Counted from the stretch's first letter, positions 8,732 through 17,260 are shown. The stretch is 64,000 bases of DNA from Haliscomenobacter sp. (GCA_016707205.1 JADJHZ010000002.1:124001-188000); one strand, 5' to 3'. Notes: generated from the sequence alone by a model not told the origin. Translations and numbers: made by a program.

Positions 8732-9850
8732 TTACAACTTACGGTATTCCAACGACACCTCTTTGGACAATTGGCGGATAAACCGCCTCAGGTCCTCCAG
8801 GGTTTTTACTTCGCTGTGCCAGTCGGGATCGGGGAAGTTTTTCAGGGCGTGCGCCACGTTGGATTCGTTGACGAAATCGTCCACCACGGTGCATCCTTCC
8901 AGGTCGCGGAGGGGCTCGAGGAAAAGGTAGCCGTCGAAAAACTGTTCCAGGACAAACGACTCGTAGCACAGGCTGTGGGCGCTTCGGTCGGGCAGCTTTC
9001 CGATAGGCGAGCCCAGCAAATCAAAGCCAACGGGCCGGTTGCCGTTGGCGGCCATTAACCGCTCGATGGCGCCGCCGGCGGGAGACCCCATATAGAACGA
9101 GTCCTTCTCCATGTGGGGGAACGCCTGGTGGAGCAACACGCTGAACACCTTTTTGGGGTATTTCCGGTACAGCCGGTTGCCGAGCCAGTCGCTGTCGAAA
9201 GCGCAAAAATCGTCTCCGTTGTACTTGAAATAGGGCGTCGCGTAGCGCGTATAGGCATGCGGGCCGCCCACCAGGGCCAGCAGCTTTTCCTTTTTTTGAA
9301 GGATTTCTTTTTCGATGAGCCGGGCCCGGAATTGGTCGGCGGTGCCCCGGTCGAACACCGCTTTCATGGTTTCGCGGTTGCGCTTGCCGCCGAAGCGCTC
9401 CCACTTGAACTGGTAGCTCAGGTTCAGGATCCGAAACCGCCGTGCCCCCTTGGGGAGCGACCGGTTGAGCGCCCAGGCGGCCTTATACACGTCCAAATAC
9501 TCCTGAAACCCCCACGTGGGGTTGTAGGCGAAGAGAAGCTCCCGGGCCAGCGCCTCGTCGTACACGGGAGCCGTCACCAGCCGGTCGAGCTGCTCCTGCA
9601 CCTCGCTCGCGCCAAACTCCATACCGATCTGGTAAATGCCGTTTTGGTGAAGCACCGGCACCAGCCGCTGCAGCAGCAACAGGTTCTCTTTCACGATATG
9701 CCGCTCGCCCAACAACACCACGTCGTGCTTTTTGAAGGATTGGATCACATACTGCTCCGGACTCAGCGCCTCCCGCTTCAGGTACTCCAGCAACTGCGCA
9801 TCGGACCCCTGCCCTGCCAGGGCCAGGGAAAACAGGCTGAACGCGATCAG
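8732..9850 (-). CDS. Secreted ChaN/EreA-like protein; N-terminal start obscured by C tracts
   Basis: From residue ~20 the protein reads V-V-L-L-G-E-R-H-I-V-K-E-N, the histidine motif shared by ChaN-like iron-regulated proteins and erythromycin-esterase-like proteins, followed by I-G-M-E-F-G-A. The gene shows at least 353 codons from 9793. The same frame continues upstream to 9850 and encodes a typical signal peptide core (L-L-I-A-F-S-L-F-S-L-A-L-A-G-Q), but reaches a stop at 9884-9886 without any ATG. The nearest ATG (9876) is out of frame across two runs of seven C. The exact substrate is unknown, and the true start is not resolved. Confidence 0.6.
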   Translation of the reverse strand: MIAFSLFSLALAGQGSDAQLLEYLKREALSPEQYVIQSFKKHDVVLLGERHIVKENLLLLQRLVPVLHQNGIYQIGMEFGASEVQEQLDRLVTAPVYDEALARELLFAYNPTWGFQEYLDVYKAAWALNRSLPKGARRFRILNLSYQFKWERFGGKRNRETMKAVFDRGTADQFRARLIEKEILQKKEKLLALVGGPHAYTRYATPYFKYNGDDFCAFDSDWLGNRLYRKYPKKVFSVLLHQAFPHMEKDSFYMGSPAGGAIERLMAANGNRPVGFDLLGSPIGKLPDRSAHSLCYESFVLEQFFDGYLFLEPLRDLEGCTVVDDFVNESNVAHALKNFPDPDWHSEVKTLEDLRRFIRQLSKEVSLEYRKL

Positions 9851-9852
9851 GA

Positions 9853-9873
9853 GGGGGGGAGGAGGCGGGGGGG
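9853..9873. repeat. Paired G7/C7 homopolymer tracts at the start of a secreted-protein gene
   Basis: On the plus strand there are seven G at 9853-9859 and seven G at 9867-9873. On the coding (minus) strand they lie between an ATG at 9874-9876 and the signal-peptide codons. One extra C in the downstream run would join them in frame. Confidence 0.7.
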
Positions 9874-9886
9874 CATGGGTTGCTTA

Positions 9887-10178
9887 AACGAAAGCAAGCC
9901 CTTTCCAATCGTGATATACTCGTAATGTTGGAACCCCCACAAGGAGATGCTTACAAGGAGGGCGGTTATTCTGGGAAATGTGGTCATGAAGTTTGGCTTG
10001 GAAGTTTGTTTATGCGGTAAAGAACGTTATTTCGCTTGACGAAGAGGGGGGCTTAGCAATGCAATGGCGGCTTTTTGGGGGGTGGGGTAAGTGAGGCGTG
10101 TTTTGCAAGGGCTGGTGGTACACTTTGCGAATTTGCAACGCTTAGGGGCGATTTTTGTGAAGCAATTGTTCATTGCCT
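9887..10178. other. Intergenic region at the edge of the accessory segment
   Basis: No convincing gene. Base composition drops sharply from G/C-rich to A/T-rich around 10.15 kb, marking the start of a foreign-looking patch. Confidence 0.5.
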
Positions 10179-10937
10179 TTATATAATTGAAAGTACTCCG
10201 TGTGCTATTTTAGCCATGCTTACTCTTGAAGACTCCTCGCTTATCAATCCCAAATCCTTCTCTTTGTTAACATTTATCCACTGCTGTTTTAGTAGAACCA
10301 AATCTTTTTCCAATGTTTGATCCTGAACATTTGACAATAACAAATCTAATGCTAATTCTACCTTATCATCTGCAATCATTTGCTTAGATTTTATGATAAT
10401 TTCTCTTTCAAAGGGAACTGGTTTTGGATCATTATCAATTTTCATTATGAGTTCATTACGATATCTTTCTGCTCGATTTCTCATCCAATCGAAAGAGCCT
10501 AAATACTTTGAAAATTTATCTAAGAAGAGTTTGTCTTTATCTAATTCTGAATAATGCTCCAGAAGCATCCGCGTTATGTACGCGAGAGAATCCTCAATTA
10601 AATACACGAATTCAACAAGGACATTCCTTTTATCTTCTACTACCTTTAACTTCTCTAGATTCCTGTCATCAAGTCTTGGTCCTTTTGAAACAAGCGCATT
10701 CAGCTCATTTACATACCCCTCAAGTTCTTTTACATACCTATCATGGTGAATAAGTATATCAATCATTTCAACCTTTATCGCTCTTAAAGCAATAGCCGGC
10801 TGCTTAAATATTTTATCCTCAGCACTCTGTATATACTCAAAAGTAATATCAAGAATCTGGTCAAATTCTGCGTCTTTAATTTTATGATATGAATAATATC
10901 GATTTAGATATGTTGACAATTTTTTGCTTGAAGTCAT
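10179..10937 (-). CDS. Helical protein with C-terminal EAD11-like effector-associated domain
   Basis: The 252-residue protein is almost entirely helical. The last ~70 residues follow the pattern of effector-associated domain 11: V-E-L-A-L-D-L-L-L, then L-E-K-D-L-V-L-L-K-Q-Q-W, G-L-I-S-E-E, and a final R-V-S-M-A-K-I-A. EADs are adaptor domains that couple sensors to effectors in bacterial conflict systems. The N-terminal ~175 residues are not recognised, and no enzymatic motif is visible. It is AT-rich and sits beside small membrane proteins that could be effector partners (inference). Assigned from pattern only; a profile search would confirm it. Confidence 0.5.
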   Translation of the reverse strand: MTSSKKLSTYLNRYYSYHKIKDAEFDQILDITFEYIQSAEDKIFKQPAIALRAIKVEMIDILIHHDRYVKELEGYVNELNALVSKGPRLDDRNLEKLKVVEDKRNVLVEFVYLIEDSLAYITRMLLEHYSELDKDKLFLDKFSKYLGSFDWMRNRAERYRNELIMKIDNDPKPVPFEREIIIKSKQMIADDKVELALDLLLSNVQDQTLEKDLVLLKQQWINVNKEKDLGLISEESSRVSMAKIAHGVLSII

Positions 10938-10991
10938 ATGTCACTTGCATTTACTAAAAAAACGTCCCAAGTTATGTTTTTCCCTGCTTAC

Positions 10992-11060
10992 CACGAACGT
11001 TTGTATTAGATGGTCGGCCTGGGCCTCAGTGAAGGCTGGGCTCTTGGCGAGTGTTCAGCG
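10992..11060. repeat. attC-like boundary (short, degenerate)
   Basis: The segment begins CGAACGTTTG and ends GAGTGTTCAGCGC, closely like the ends of the element at 12034-12098. Internal stems are weak. It is a possible cassette boundary between the EAD11-like gene and the next genes. Confidence 0.35.
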
Positions 11061-11070
11061 CATATTTTCT

Positions 11071-11548
11071 TCAAAGCACCTTATCTTTGATCTCCATGAA
11101 ATCTTTTCTCGATTTCATGAATGACATCAATAATTCTTCTCTAGTTATTTTAGTATTTTTTTGCCCCATATCTTTTCTGATTTCGAGCATTAAATCAAGG
11201 TATATTGCAAAATGTTTTATATCATCGGGGTTTTCAAGAGATAAACTCCAACCAGCTAAAAAACTTACTTAAAACGTTGTCAGGCGCATAGATTACCATA
11301 TCTTTTTTAAGGTCTAAACCTCTTTCGATAATATTGAACTTCTTTTCATCGATAATATCCTTTTGCCTTTTAAAGGCATCATATATTAAGGCAAATACTT
11401 CATGATACATTTTATACTTCTTGTCCGAAAGCTGGCTCTCAATAGATTTTATCTTGTCTTTCTGAGTTTGAATTCTCAAAGTCAGAATCGTTACTAGGAA
11501 CCCTAGCCCGAGTAACAGAATATCTTTTATTAATCCCAACCAATCCAT
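11071..11548 (-). pseudogene. Single-TM coiled-coil protein, frameshifted
   Basis: From 11548 the product begins with one membrane helix (L-L-L-G-L-G-F-L-V-T-I-L-T-L) and then a charged coiled coil. The frame stops at 11234 after W-L-E-F-I-S. A second frame continues immediately with L-E-N-P-D-D-I-K-H-F-A and ends with D-K-V-L at 11071, with the same composition. A single-base shift near 11237 therefore splits one ~158-residue protein. The fold is unknown. Membrane-plus-helix architecture next to an EAD11-like protein is compatible with an effector role, but this is a guess. Confidence 0.5.
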
Positions 11549-11560
11549 ATACAGTTTTCT

Positions 11561-12004
11561 TTACAGAGAAGATAATATCAGCAAAACTACCCCTAAAATT
11601 GTAATCAAAACATGTATTGCAGCCCAAATTTTATTCATCCTGATTCGCGAATAGAAGGGATATGACTCTTTATGCGTTTCTTCATGCTCGCTAATAAGGG
11701 TAAGTAGTCCCAAATTAGGATCTAGGGTCTCTAGCTTCTTATAGATCAATGAGACCCTTCCCATATACCATTTTTGCCTTTCATATAGTTTTTGGGTGAC
11801 AAATACCCCGAACAGCCCTAATATTATTATAAAAATGGAGCTAATAATTGTCGATTCTCCTAGCTTCATGTATGAAGTCCAAGAAGCAACAACTCCAACT
11901 ACAATAAGGATTACACTTGTAAAATTATCCCTATGGCTCTCAGTATGCCTAATTTCTCCTAGATTCTCTTCTAGTAATTTCAAATAAACCGATCCTTTGT
12001 CCAT
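11561..12004 (-). CDS. Small membrane protein, three TM segments, unknown
   Basis: 147 residues. A short soluble start (E-I-R-H-T-E-S-H-R-D-N) leads into two adjacent membrane helices (about residues 29-48 and 53-72). A cytosolic-looking middle region and a third helix at the C-terminus (A-A-I-H-V-L-I-T-I-L-G-V-V-L-L-I-L) follow. It lies 12 bases upstream of the frameshifted coiled-coil gene on the same strand, so the two may form an operon. The helical-pair architecture recalls small TM effectors of nucleotide-dependent conflict systems, but no specific family was recognised. Confidence 0.6.
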   Translation of the reverse strand: MDKGSVYLKLLEENLGEIRHTESHRDNFTSVILIVVGVVASWTSYMKLGESTIISSIFIIILGLFGVFVTQKLYERQKWYMGRVSLIYKKLETLDPNLGLLTLISEHEETHKESYPFYSRIRMNKIWAAIHVLITILGVVLLILSSL

Positions 12005-12033
12005 ATAGTTCCTAGTTAATTTATTATTTGCAA

Positions 12034-12098
12034 CTCAACGTTTTGGCTATGCGCCGTGCGACGAAGGAGCATGGTCGGCATAGCCTGTGTTCTGCGCA
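12034..12098. repeat. attC-like palindrome
   Basis: Starts TCAACGTTTTGGCTATGC and ends GCATAGCCTGTGTTCTGCG. The 8-base arms GGCTATGC (12045-12052) and GCATAGCC (12078-12085) are perfectly complementary. The outer AACGTT / GTGTT pattern matches the longer attC-like elements at 44.7-46.3 kb. It separates two gene groups on the same strand. Confidence 0.5.
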
Positions 12099-12252
12099 TT
12101 TTCAATTTCAAACCTCGGCCCAAACGTTACAAGATCAACGGCCCTAAAGGCTTTTTTGAAATGTGTTCTACAAGTTATATATTCATTTTTTTCATACATT
12201 TCAAAGATGAACGGCATTGTATCTAAGTCTTTAGAAGCTTCTGATATTTTTG

Positions 12253-13340
12253 TTATCCAATACTTTTACAACGTACATTCAGATTTTCATCATTGTGAAT
12301 CTTAGCCCCTAATTCACTAATTGTAATTTCCCCGGATTCGAATTGTTCAAGTTGTACTTTGAAAGGCTGAGTTAAATTGTACTCCCTTGTAGCGGAGTAT
12401 AGATTAAAATTTTCATAATTTTTTACCATGCGTTCGTAATATTCCAAAGAAATTGAATAAAATGGAATAGTTCGATCTAATGATTCCCCTTCACGAATTG
12501 CCTCTATACCCAATATTACTTGCTGGATATTGTCTCTAAATGGCGCATTTCCCAGTATAGCTGCTCTCCTAAGTTGAGCCATAAGCTGACCAAAATCATC
12601 GGTTTTTCTAACTATATTCCAAACAGGAAAAGTAATTCCATTTGACGATACCTTTAGCGCAGAAGCAATTGTCGGCCATGCCTCGTGTCCTGTTAAAGTA
12701 GGTTTATTTTCATCAATAACAGATAAGTCCTTAAGTCCAATCCCAAAACACTCACAGACTGAATTTTGAGGAGGTAGATCTAGTTGATCATCTTCTAATC
12801 TACCATTAGCTGTAGCTGCATCTGCAAAGAATCGATCACGAAACTGTTGAAACTGTCCTCGTAAAAATTGAGGTTGGATCGGAATAGCTTCGGGTTGTCA
12901 TTTTCGATTCTTACTGGTAGTGCATTTAATCCTCCTCGAACTCTTCTCAATTGAACTGGATTTGCTTGTTCAAGAGAATTAATTAAGTTTACGATATCAT
13001 TCCTTTTTGGCGCGATATTAAACGCTGAGAAATCTTCTAGCCATTTCGGTAGGTTCTGAGGAACCTCTGGAAGAAGAATAAACAAAGATGCAATGTTTGA
13101 TTTTTGGCTCTCGATGTCACTGTCCTGTATTACCTTTTGAAAAATTTCATCAATTAGCAATTGTTTCTCTTTTGTTAACACAATTAATTTGGGGATTTCT
13201 ATAATATAGGGCTTGAAGCTTGAAGATTCAGCAATTAGTCCAATAAACGCAGATACTTCTTGAAACAAAACAGATAATACATCAAAATTAAGCCCGACTC
13301 TAACTATTGTATACCCGAAACTCCAAATAACTACCCCCAT
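12253..13340 (-). pseudogene. Unknown ~360-residue protein, interrupted by one frameshift
   Basis: The 5' part (13340 to about 12900) encodes about 147 residues, a helical N-terminal region ending P-V-R-I-E-N. The remaining 3' part is open in another frame from 12897 to 12253: P-E-A-I-P-I-Q-P-Q-F-L ... F-R-D-R-F-F-A-D-A-A. It continues through a Cys-containing P-P-Q-N-S-V-C-E-C-F-G and a Tyr-rich C-terminal region. Codon use is continuous across the shift near 12898, so this was one gene. I do not recognise the family. It is low-GC, same strand as the EAD11-like and membrane genes, and bounded by the palindrome at 12034. Confidence 0.5.
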
Positions 13341-13766
13341 CCTTTTTCACCCTTCCTTTGTTGGTCCAGGTTGCGGGTAAATCCCTTATTTGCGAGGTCC
13401 CCTATCTTTTTTCCTGATTTTCCCGATCCCCTCAATCGTCCAGTAGCCTTCTGATCTTGTCCCAGCCTTTTTTCTGTGGACGACACCATTGGGAAGGCAT
13501 ACCTCGCCCCCTCCAAATCTGGCCCGCTCTTCCCCCAAAAATCTCTCAGAAAACCCCCTCTCCCCCGCCGAAGGCCCCGGCAGAGGATAACAAGATTCGA
13601 ATGACACGTAGCAGCGCAACATCAATTGTGGTTTAGCTTATGAAAAAACCGGCAGCAGTTGGCGCTACGGTTTTGCTTCCCTAAGGTAAGGTAAAAGGGC
13701 TAAAAGTCAAAGGAGTAGGGGCCAGAAAAGGCAGCGGCAAGCAAAAAAGGAAGTCAAGGTCCGGTT
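13341..13766. other. Intergenic region with a degenerate gene fragment
   Basis: Around 13430-13515 the minus strand encodes a relic ending K-K-G-W-D-K-I-R-R-L-L-D-D followed by a stop. A near copy is at 16548-16640. The rest (13516-13766) shows no gene. Confidence 0.45.
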
Positions 13767-14063
13767 TTACCACACCGTCTTGTGTCCGATAGCGGCGAGG
13801 ACCGCGCTTACCTTGACCAAATCCAGGGCAACCGGCGCTACGTCGCCCTGGGCAAGCTTTTTAATCTCCTGCAGGTCGTCTGTCAATTGCCCCAGGGTGA
13901 AGTGCTCCGGAATGGCGTATGGGTTGTAGAGCTCGTCTTTGCCGATCGACCAATAATAATCCGCCGGGTCCATATCGATGAGGTCGCCTTTTTGGCTGCG
14001 GAGTTCCTCCAGCACCTTCATTAAGGCGGTCTCGATTTCGTTGATATCCACGCGCAGCTTCAT
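13767..14063 (-). CDS. Small hypothetical protein (98 aa)
   Basis: A soluble, acidic small protein. It contains Y-Y-W-S-I-G-K-D-E-L-Y-N-P-Y-A-I-P, then L-G-Q-L-T-D-D-L-Q-E. The Y-A-I-P-E-H-F pattern resembles Y-A-V-P-E-R-F in the decayed fragment near 16.6 kb, so it may be the intact relative of those relics. No signal peptide, no recognised domain. Confidence 0.6.
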   Translation of the reverse strand: MKLRVDINEIETALMKVLEELRSQKGDLIDMDPADYYWSIGKDELYNPYAIPEHFTLGQLTDDLQEIKKLAQGDVAPVALDLVKVSAVLAAIGHKTVW

Positions 14064-14178
14064 GTCCGTTGATTATTTTGATGATGTTGGCGTAAAAAGA
14101 AGGACCAAAGGCCCGTAAAGGGATCTTTTCTTTTTTTAACGCCCGTCCATAAGGCCGTGTGGTTTAGGTGAGGGAAAA

Positions 14179-14272
14179 CCACACTACTGGACATTTTCGT
14201 TTTCCTGGCGCCCAGACCTTCCAGGTTTCCGAAACCTGGAAGGTCTATTTTCCAAAATGTCCAGTAGTGTGG
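14179..14272. repeat. Dispersed two-stem palindrome, copy A (inverted relative to B and C)
   Basis: Outer arms CCACACTACTGGACATTTT (14179-14197) and its exact complement (14254-14272) enclose an inner pair. The inner arms AGACCTTCCAGGTTTC (14214-14229) and GAAACCTGGAAGGTCT (14231-14246) have a one-base loop. The arm spacers are unequal (16 and 7 bases), which shows orientation. Copies B and C are at 19471 and 40200. Confidence 0.9.
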
Positions 14273-14298
14273 CCACAAACCCATGTTGTGCGATGTTT

Positions 14299-15423
14299 TT
14301 ACTTCTTTCGTATCGTCTTCTTACTTATTTCTTGTCCAACAGTTTCTGTAAAAGCCTTCCCGTTTTTTAAATGGTCTTCTAAGAAACTTATTGTCAATTT
14401 TGAAACCGTATTGAAATGCTGACTTTGTTTGCAATTCCCTGATTCTTTTACAAGTTGCGGCAAGCAACCAAAATCTTCGTGTTGTGCTGAATCAATTTTA
14501 AAAATTTGTCGGTCAGAAGAAAGTTTTTCTGTAAAATTATAAACAGAATCTTCTTTTTCTGTTGTTGCTAAAAGTGAACTTTCTAAACGAAGATATGGAA
14601 CTGAAAGTCGCATATTTTTGAAGTCTGAACTATTTCTAATACCATCAAAATCTATATTTTCTTCTTTCGCTTGTCCGTAGTGATGAAATTCTGAGCCGTC
14701 AAGTGAAACCAAACAAGCAACATTTGGAATTTTACTTGCTAAAATTGAGCCCGAAAGTCCGCCCCAACTATATCCGATTATGCCAATTTTTGTAAAATCA
14801 ATATTTGAATTTCCTTTCAGATTGGTTAATGTTGCAACTGCATCATTAACTTGTTCCATCAAATCTTCATTTTTCATTGTCATATCGCCTGGGAAACGAC
14901 CAATAGAACTTATTGACGCAACAACAAACCCTTTCTTTGCTAATCTCTCAAACAAGGAGAAATTTTCGTAACTCATTCCGTTGAAGGCTGAAAGATAAAT
15001 AATCAAAGGAAATTTATCTTCAATTGGTTTGGCATTTATAAAACTTTGGGTTTTAAAGTTCAGCACTTTTGTTGAGTCTGAACATTTTAAACCGTCACAA
15101 AAATATTGAGCTAACTGTTGCGTCATGCCGTTTCCTGCACTTGAAGCGGTGTAATAATTTGCTCTTTTTTCTAAAAGTCCCAATATATTGCGAAATAAAA
15201 TAGATGTGTCATTTGTTGATACCCTTGCTGGATACCAAACGTCAATGTCAAGGGGTCTAAAATGTAAATAATCAGTCGTGTCTGTATTGGGTTTATAAAT
15301 TCTTGTCGTGTCCTTTGTTTGAATTGTCTTAAATCCTGCAAAATAAGTTTCCGTGTCAGCCTTTTTATTGTCTGAGCAACTCAATAAAAATAGTAGTGTG
15401 ATTGTTACAATAACTTTTCTCAT
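14299..15423 (-). CDS. Lipoprotein alpha/beta hydrolase (PAF-acetylhydrolase / dienelactone-hydrolase-like)
   Basis: The 374-residue product begins with a lipoprotein signal (V-T-I-T-L-L-F-L-L-S-C). The conserved hydrolase core has F-P-L-I-I-Y-L-S-A-F, the nucleophile elbow G-Y-S-W-G-G (Ser as nucleophile, about residue 226), and L-V-S-L-D-G for the strand after it. Q-H-E-D-F supplies the likely catalytic His. It is likely an esterase anchored in the envelope; substrate unknown. GC is much lower than in the housekeeping genes, and it lies in the mosaic region between palindromic elements. I chose the start at 15423 so that the lipobox is positioned properly. Confidence 0.75.
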   Translation of the reverse strand: MRKVIVTITLLFLLSCSDNKKADTETYFAGFKTIQTKDTTRIYKPNTDTTDYLHFRPLDIDVWYPARVSTNDTSILFRNILGLLEKRANYYTASSAGNGMTQQLAQYFCDGLKCSDSTKVLNFKTQSFINAKPIEDKFPLIIYLSAFNGMSYENFSLFERLAKKGFVVASISSIGRFPGDMTMKNEDLMEQVNDAVATLTNLKGNSNIDFTKIGIIGYSWGGLSGSILASKIPNVACLVSLDGSEFHHYGQAKEENIDFDGIRNSSDFKNMRLSVPYLRLESSLLATTEKEDSVYNFTEKLSSDRQIFKIDSAQHEDFGCLPQLVKESGNCKQSQHFNTVSKLTISFLEDHLKNGKAFTETVGQEISKKTIRKK

Positions 15424-15500
15424 TTTTTGATTTTGTATGTGATTTGGCAATTTAAATTATCTGCTGATATGGGGTTGGTTAGGTGTCGTAATAAAATATC

Positions 15501-15656
15501 GCACAACGTGCAGGTATTGCCGATGGTGGGGCCTTTGAAAATCGTCAGCCCAACTTTTGCACAAATGCCCAATAGAAGTCGTAGATTAGGCGTAACCAAT
15601 TACAAATGTTGAATGTACAACGGTCAGCCTCCCCTATTGCCAATACGATGTTAGCC
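15501..15656. repeat. attC-like element
   Basis: 156 bases starting GCACAACGTGCAGGTATTG and ending CCAATACGATGTTAGC. The end arms GTATTGCC / GCCAATAC are partly complementary. Like the other boundaries it starts with AACG and ends with GTTAGC, and separates two minus-strand genes. Confidence 0.5.
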
Positions 15657-15666
15657 GTTCGTTGTT

Positions 15667-16113
15667 TTATTTTTCAGCTTGTTCGTTGTATTTTGGGTCA
15701 AAGTCCACCATCCATTCTATACCGTATTTATCTCTAAACATTCCAAAATAGGAACCCCATGGACTATCAGCTATTGGCATTTCAACTTGTCCACCAGCCG
15801 ATAGTCCGTTATAAAGACTGTCGGCTTCTTCTTTGCTTTCAGCGCTGATTGAGATTTTGCTTCTCGTTTCGTTTAAATTATGTACCCCTAATGCCTCTGG
15901 TGTGTCACTTCCCATTAATATGTCGTGCTTACCAATAGGTAATGCAATGTGCATAATCTTATTTGCTTCCCTTTCGTTTGCAATACTTCCAGGTATTTCT
16001 AAATCTTTGAAACGCATCAGCATGGCGAATTCTCCACCAAAAACGGATTTGTAAAACGTAAATGCTTCTTCTGCATTGCCATTGAAATGAATGTAAGGAT
16101 TAATCTGTGCCAT
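15667..16113 (-). CDS. VOC family protein, PhnB-like
   Basis: The 148-residue protein has the PhnB-type start A-Q-I-N-P-Y-I-H-F-N-G-N-A-E-E-A-F-T-F-Y. It also carries D-I-L-M-G-S-D and the C-terminal W-G-S-Y-F-G-M-F-R-D-K-Y-G-I-E-W, all hallmarks of the vicinal-oxygen-chelate glyoxalase/3-demethylubiquinone-methyltransferase-like family. Function of PhnB-like VOC proteins is generally unknown; resistance or small-molecule binding is typical. The next VOC gene (16140) is 26 bases downstream on the same strand, so the two may be cotranscribed. Confidence 0.88.
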   Translation of the reverse strand: MAQINPYIHFNGNAEEAFTFYKSVFGGEFAMLMRFKDLEIPGSIANEREANKIMHIALPIGKHDILMGSDTPEALGVHNLNETRSKISISAESKEEADSLYNGLSAGGQVEMPIADSPWGSYFGMFRDKYGIEWMVDFDPKYNEQAEK

Positions 16114-16139
16114 TGGTTTTTACTTTTTGAATTTAACAA

Positions 16140-16415
16140 TTAAGAATTGGCTTGTTCGGTTGGAAATTTGCTCATATCCATGAAGAATACTTCCCAAGTG
16201 TGTCCGTCAAAATCTTCAATAGTTCGTTGTTGCATAAAACCGTAGTCTCTCATTTCGTTGGGTTCAGTTCCTCCTGATTTAATACCGTTTTCCATTAATT
16301 TGTTAACATGTTCCAAGCTTTCCATTGACAATGAAAAAAGCCCCGCAATATTCGTTTTTGTGTCGGCAATTGGTTTGGTGGTAAATGTGGAAAACTTTTC
16401 GTGGGTTAAAAGCAT
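16140..16415 (-). pseudogene. VOC/glyoxalase family protein, N-terminal half missing
   Basis: The 91 codons encode the second half of a glyoxalase-like domain: M-L-L-T-H-E-K-F (usually mid-protein), A-G-L-F-S-L-S-M-E-S, and the C-terminal D-F-D-G-H-T-W-E-V-F-F with the metal-site Glu. Full-length relatives are about 130 residues and contain an N-terminal beta-alpha-beta-beta-beta half that is absent here. The frame upstream (F-F-V-M-L-L) continues for only a few codons to a stop. It is 5'-truncated, so probably not functional, unless the short form pairs with the neighbouring VOC protein. Confidence 0.65.
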
Positions 16416-16547
16416 TACAAAAAACTACTTTTGCTCCAAACCATACATTTTGCTGTGTCGCTCTACAATGACGGCTACCTATGGTATTGACGAAACCCAC
16501 CGAAGTAAAACCCGAAACGACATAAGTTTGCGCCTTCAATATAGCCC

Positions 16548-16742
16548 GATCCCCTCAAAGCGGCAAGTCGTCCAGCAACCTTCTGATCTTGTCCCAGCCT
16601 TTTTCCGTGAATGACGCCAATGGGGAAGCGCTCCGGAACGGCGTATGAGGATATGGTATCTTTTGGAGATGCGCGTCCAACGGTTTGCATCTGCGCAGGA
16701 AGTTGGCGATTTCAAAGCGCCAAACGGCCTTTATGTGCGCAG
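16548..16742. other. Degenerate gene fragment plus palindrome
   Basis: 16548-16640 is a near copy of the relic at 13430-13515 (minus strand encodes Y-A-V-P-E-R-F-P-I and, in another frame, E-K-G-W-D-K-I-R-R-L-L-D-D). It is followed by nested inverted repeats: CTGCGCA (16691-16697) with TGCGCAG (16736-16742), and TTGGCG (16703-16708) with CGCCAA (16718-16723). The left edge CCAACGGTTTGC resembles attC-like starts. Confidence 0.5.
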
Positions 16743-16747
16743 CCTTT

Positions 16748-17173
16748 TCAGTCCTTGTAATGCAGTCTTAATACGTCATTATTGCTCTCCGTATGATAAT
16801 ACCGTTTGATCTGCACGAAACCATATTTTTCATAAAATGCCCTGCCAATCGCATTTTTTACAAAAACTTCCACCTCCAATTCGCCGTGAAATTCCTTGAC
16901 AAAATTTACCAGCCGCGTCCCAATTCCTTTGAAGTGATGGTTTGGCAGAACAAATAGCCCGCCTATCTCATTGCCCAGCATGCTGATAAAGCCAATTACA
17001 GAGTTATTTTCTTCGTAAACCCAAGTCTCTGTATTTGGAATATAAACGTCTCTCAAATCCTTTTTTGCTTTTTCTACAAAATCAGCTTCCAGAAATGGAT
17101 GAGCTAAACTTGATGCCTGGTACCAAATATTCACTATCTCGTCATTATCTCTGTACTCCCGCTTCCTAATCAT
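16748..17173 (-). CDS. GNAT family N-acetyltransferase (YjaB-like)
   Basis: The 141-residue acetyl-CoA-dependent transferase begins I-R-K-R-E-Y-R-D-N-D-E-I-V-N-I-W and contains the strand S-V-I-G-F-I-S-M-L. The acetyl-CoA loop is H-H-F-K-G-I-G-T-R-L-V (Q/RxxGxG/A-type), and the C-terminal A-F-Y-E-K-Y-G-F-V is typical of GNATs. Overall arrangement matches E. coli YjaB and relatives. Substrate unknown. Single gene in the low-GC mosaic. Confidence 0.88.
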   Translation of the reverse strand: MIRKREYRDNDEIVNIWYQASSLAHPFLEADFVEKAKKDLRDVYIPNTETWVYEENNSVIGFISMLGNEIGGLFVLPNHHFKGIGTRLVNFVKEFHGELEVEVFVKNAIGRAFYEKYGFVQIKRYYHTESNNDVLRLHYKD

Positions 17174-17260
17174 GCTTATTCGTTTTGTGTTTTATTTTGA
17201 TTTTCAAGCTTGTGTACAACTCAAAAGCCTGTATGCGCCCATTTTTATGGATTCATAGCA

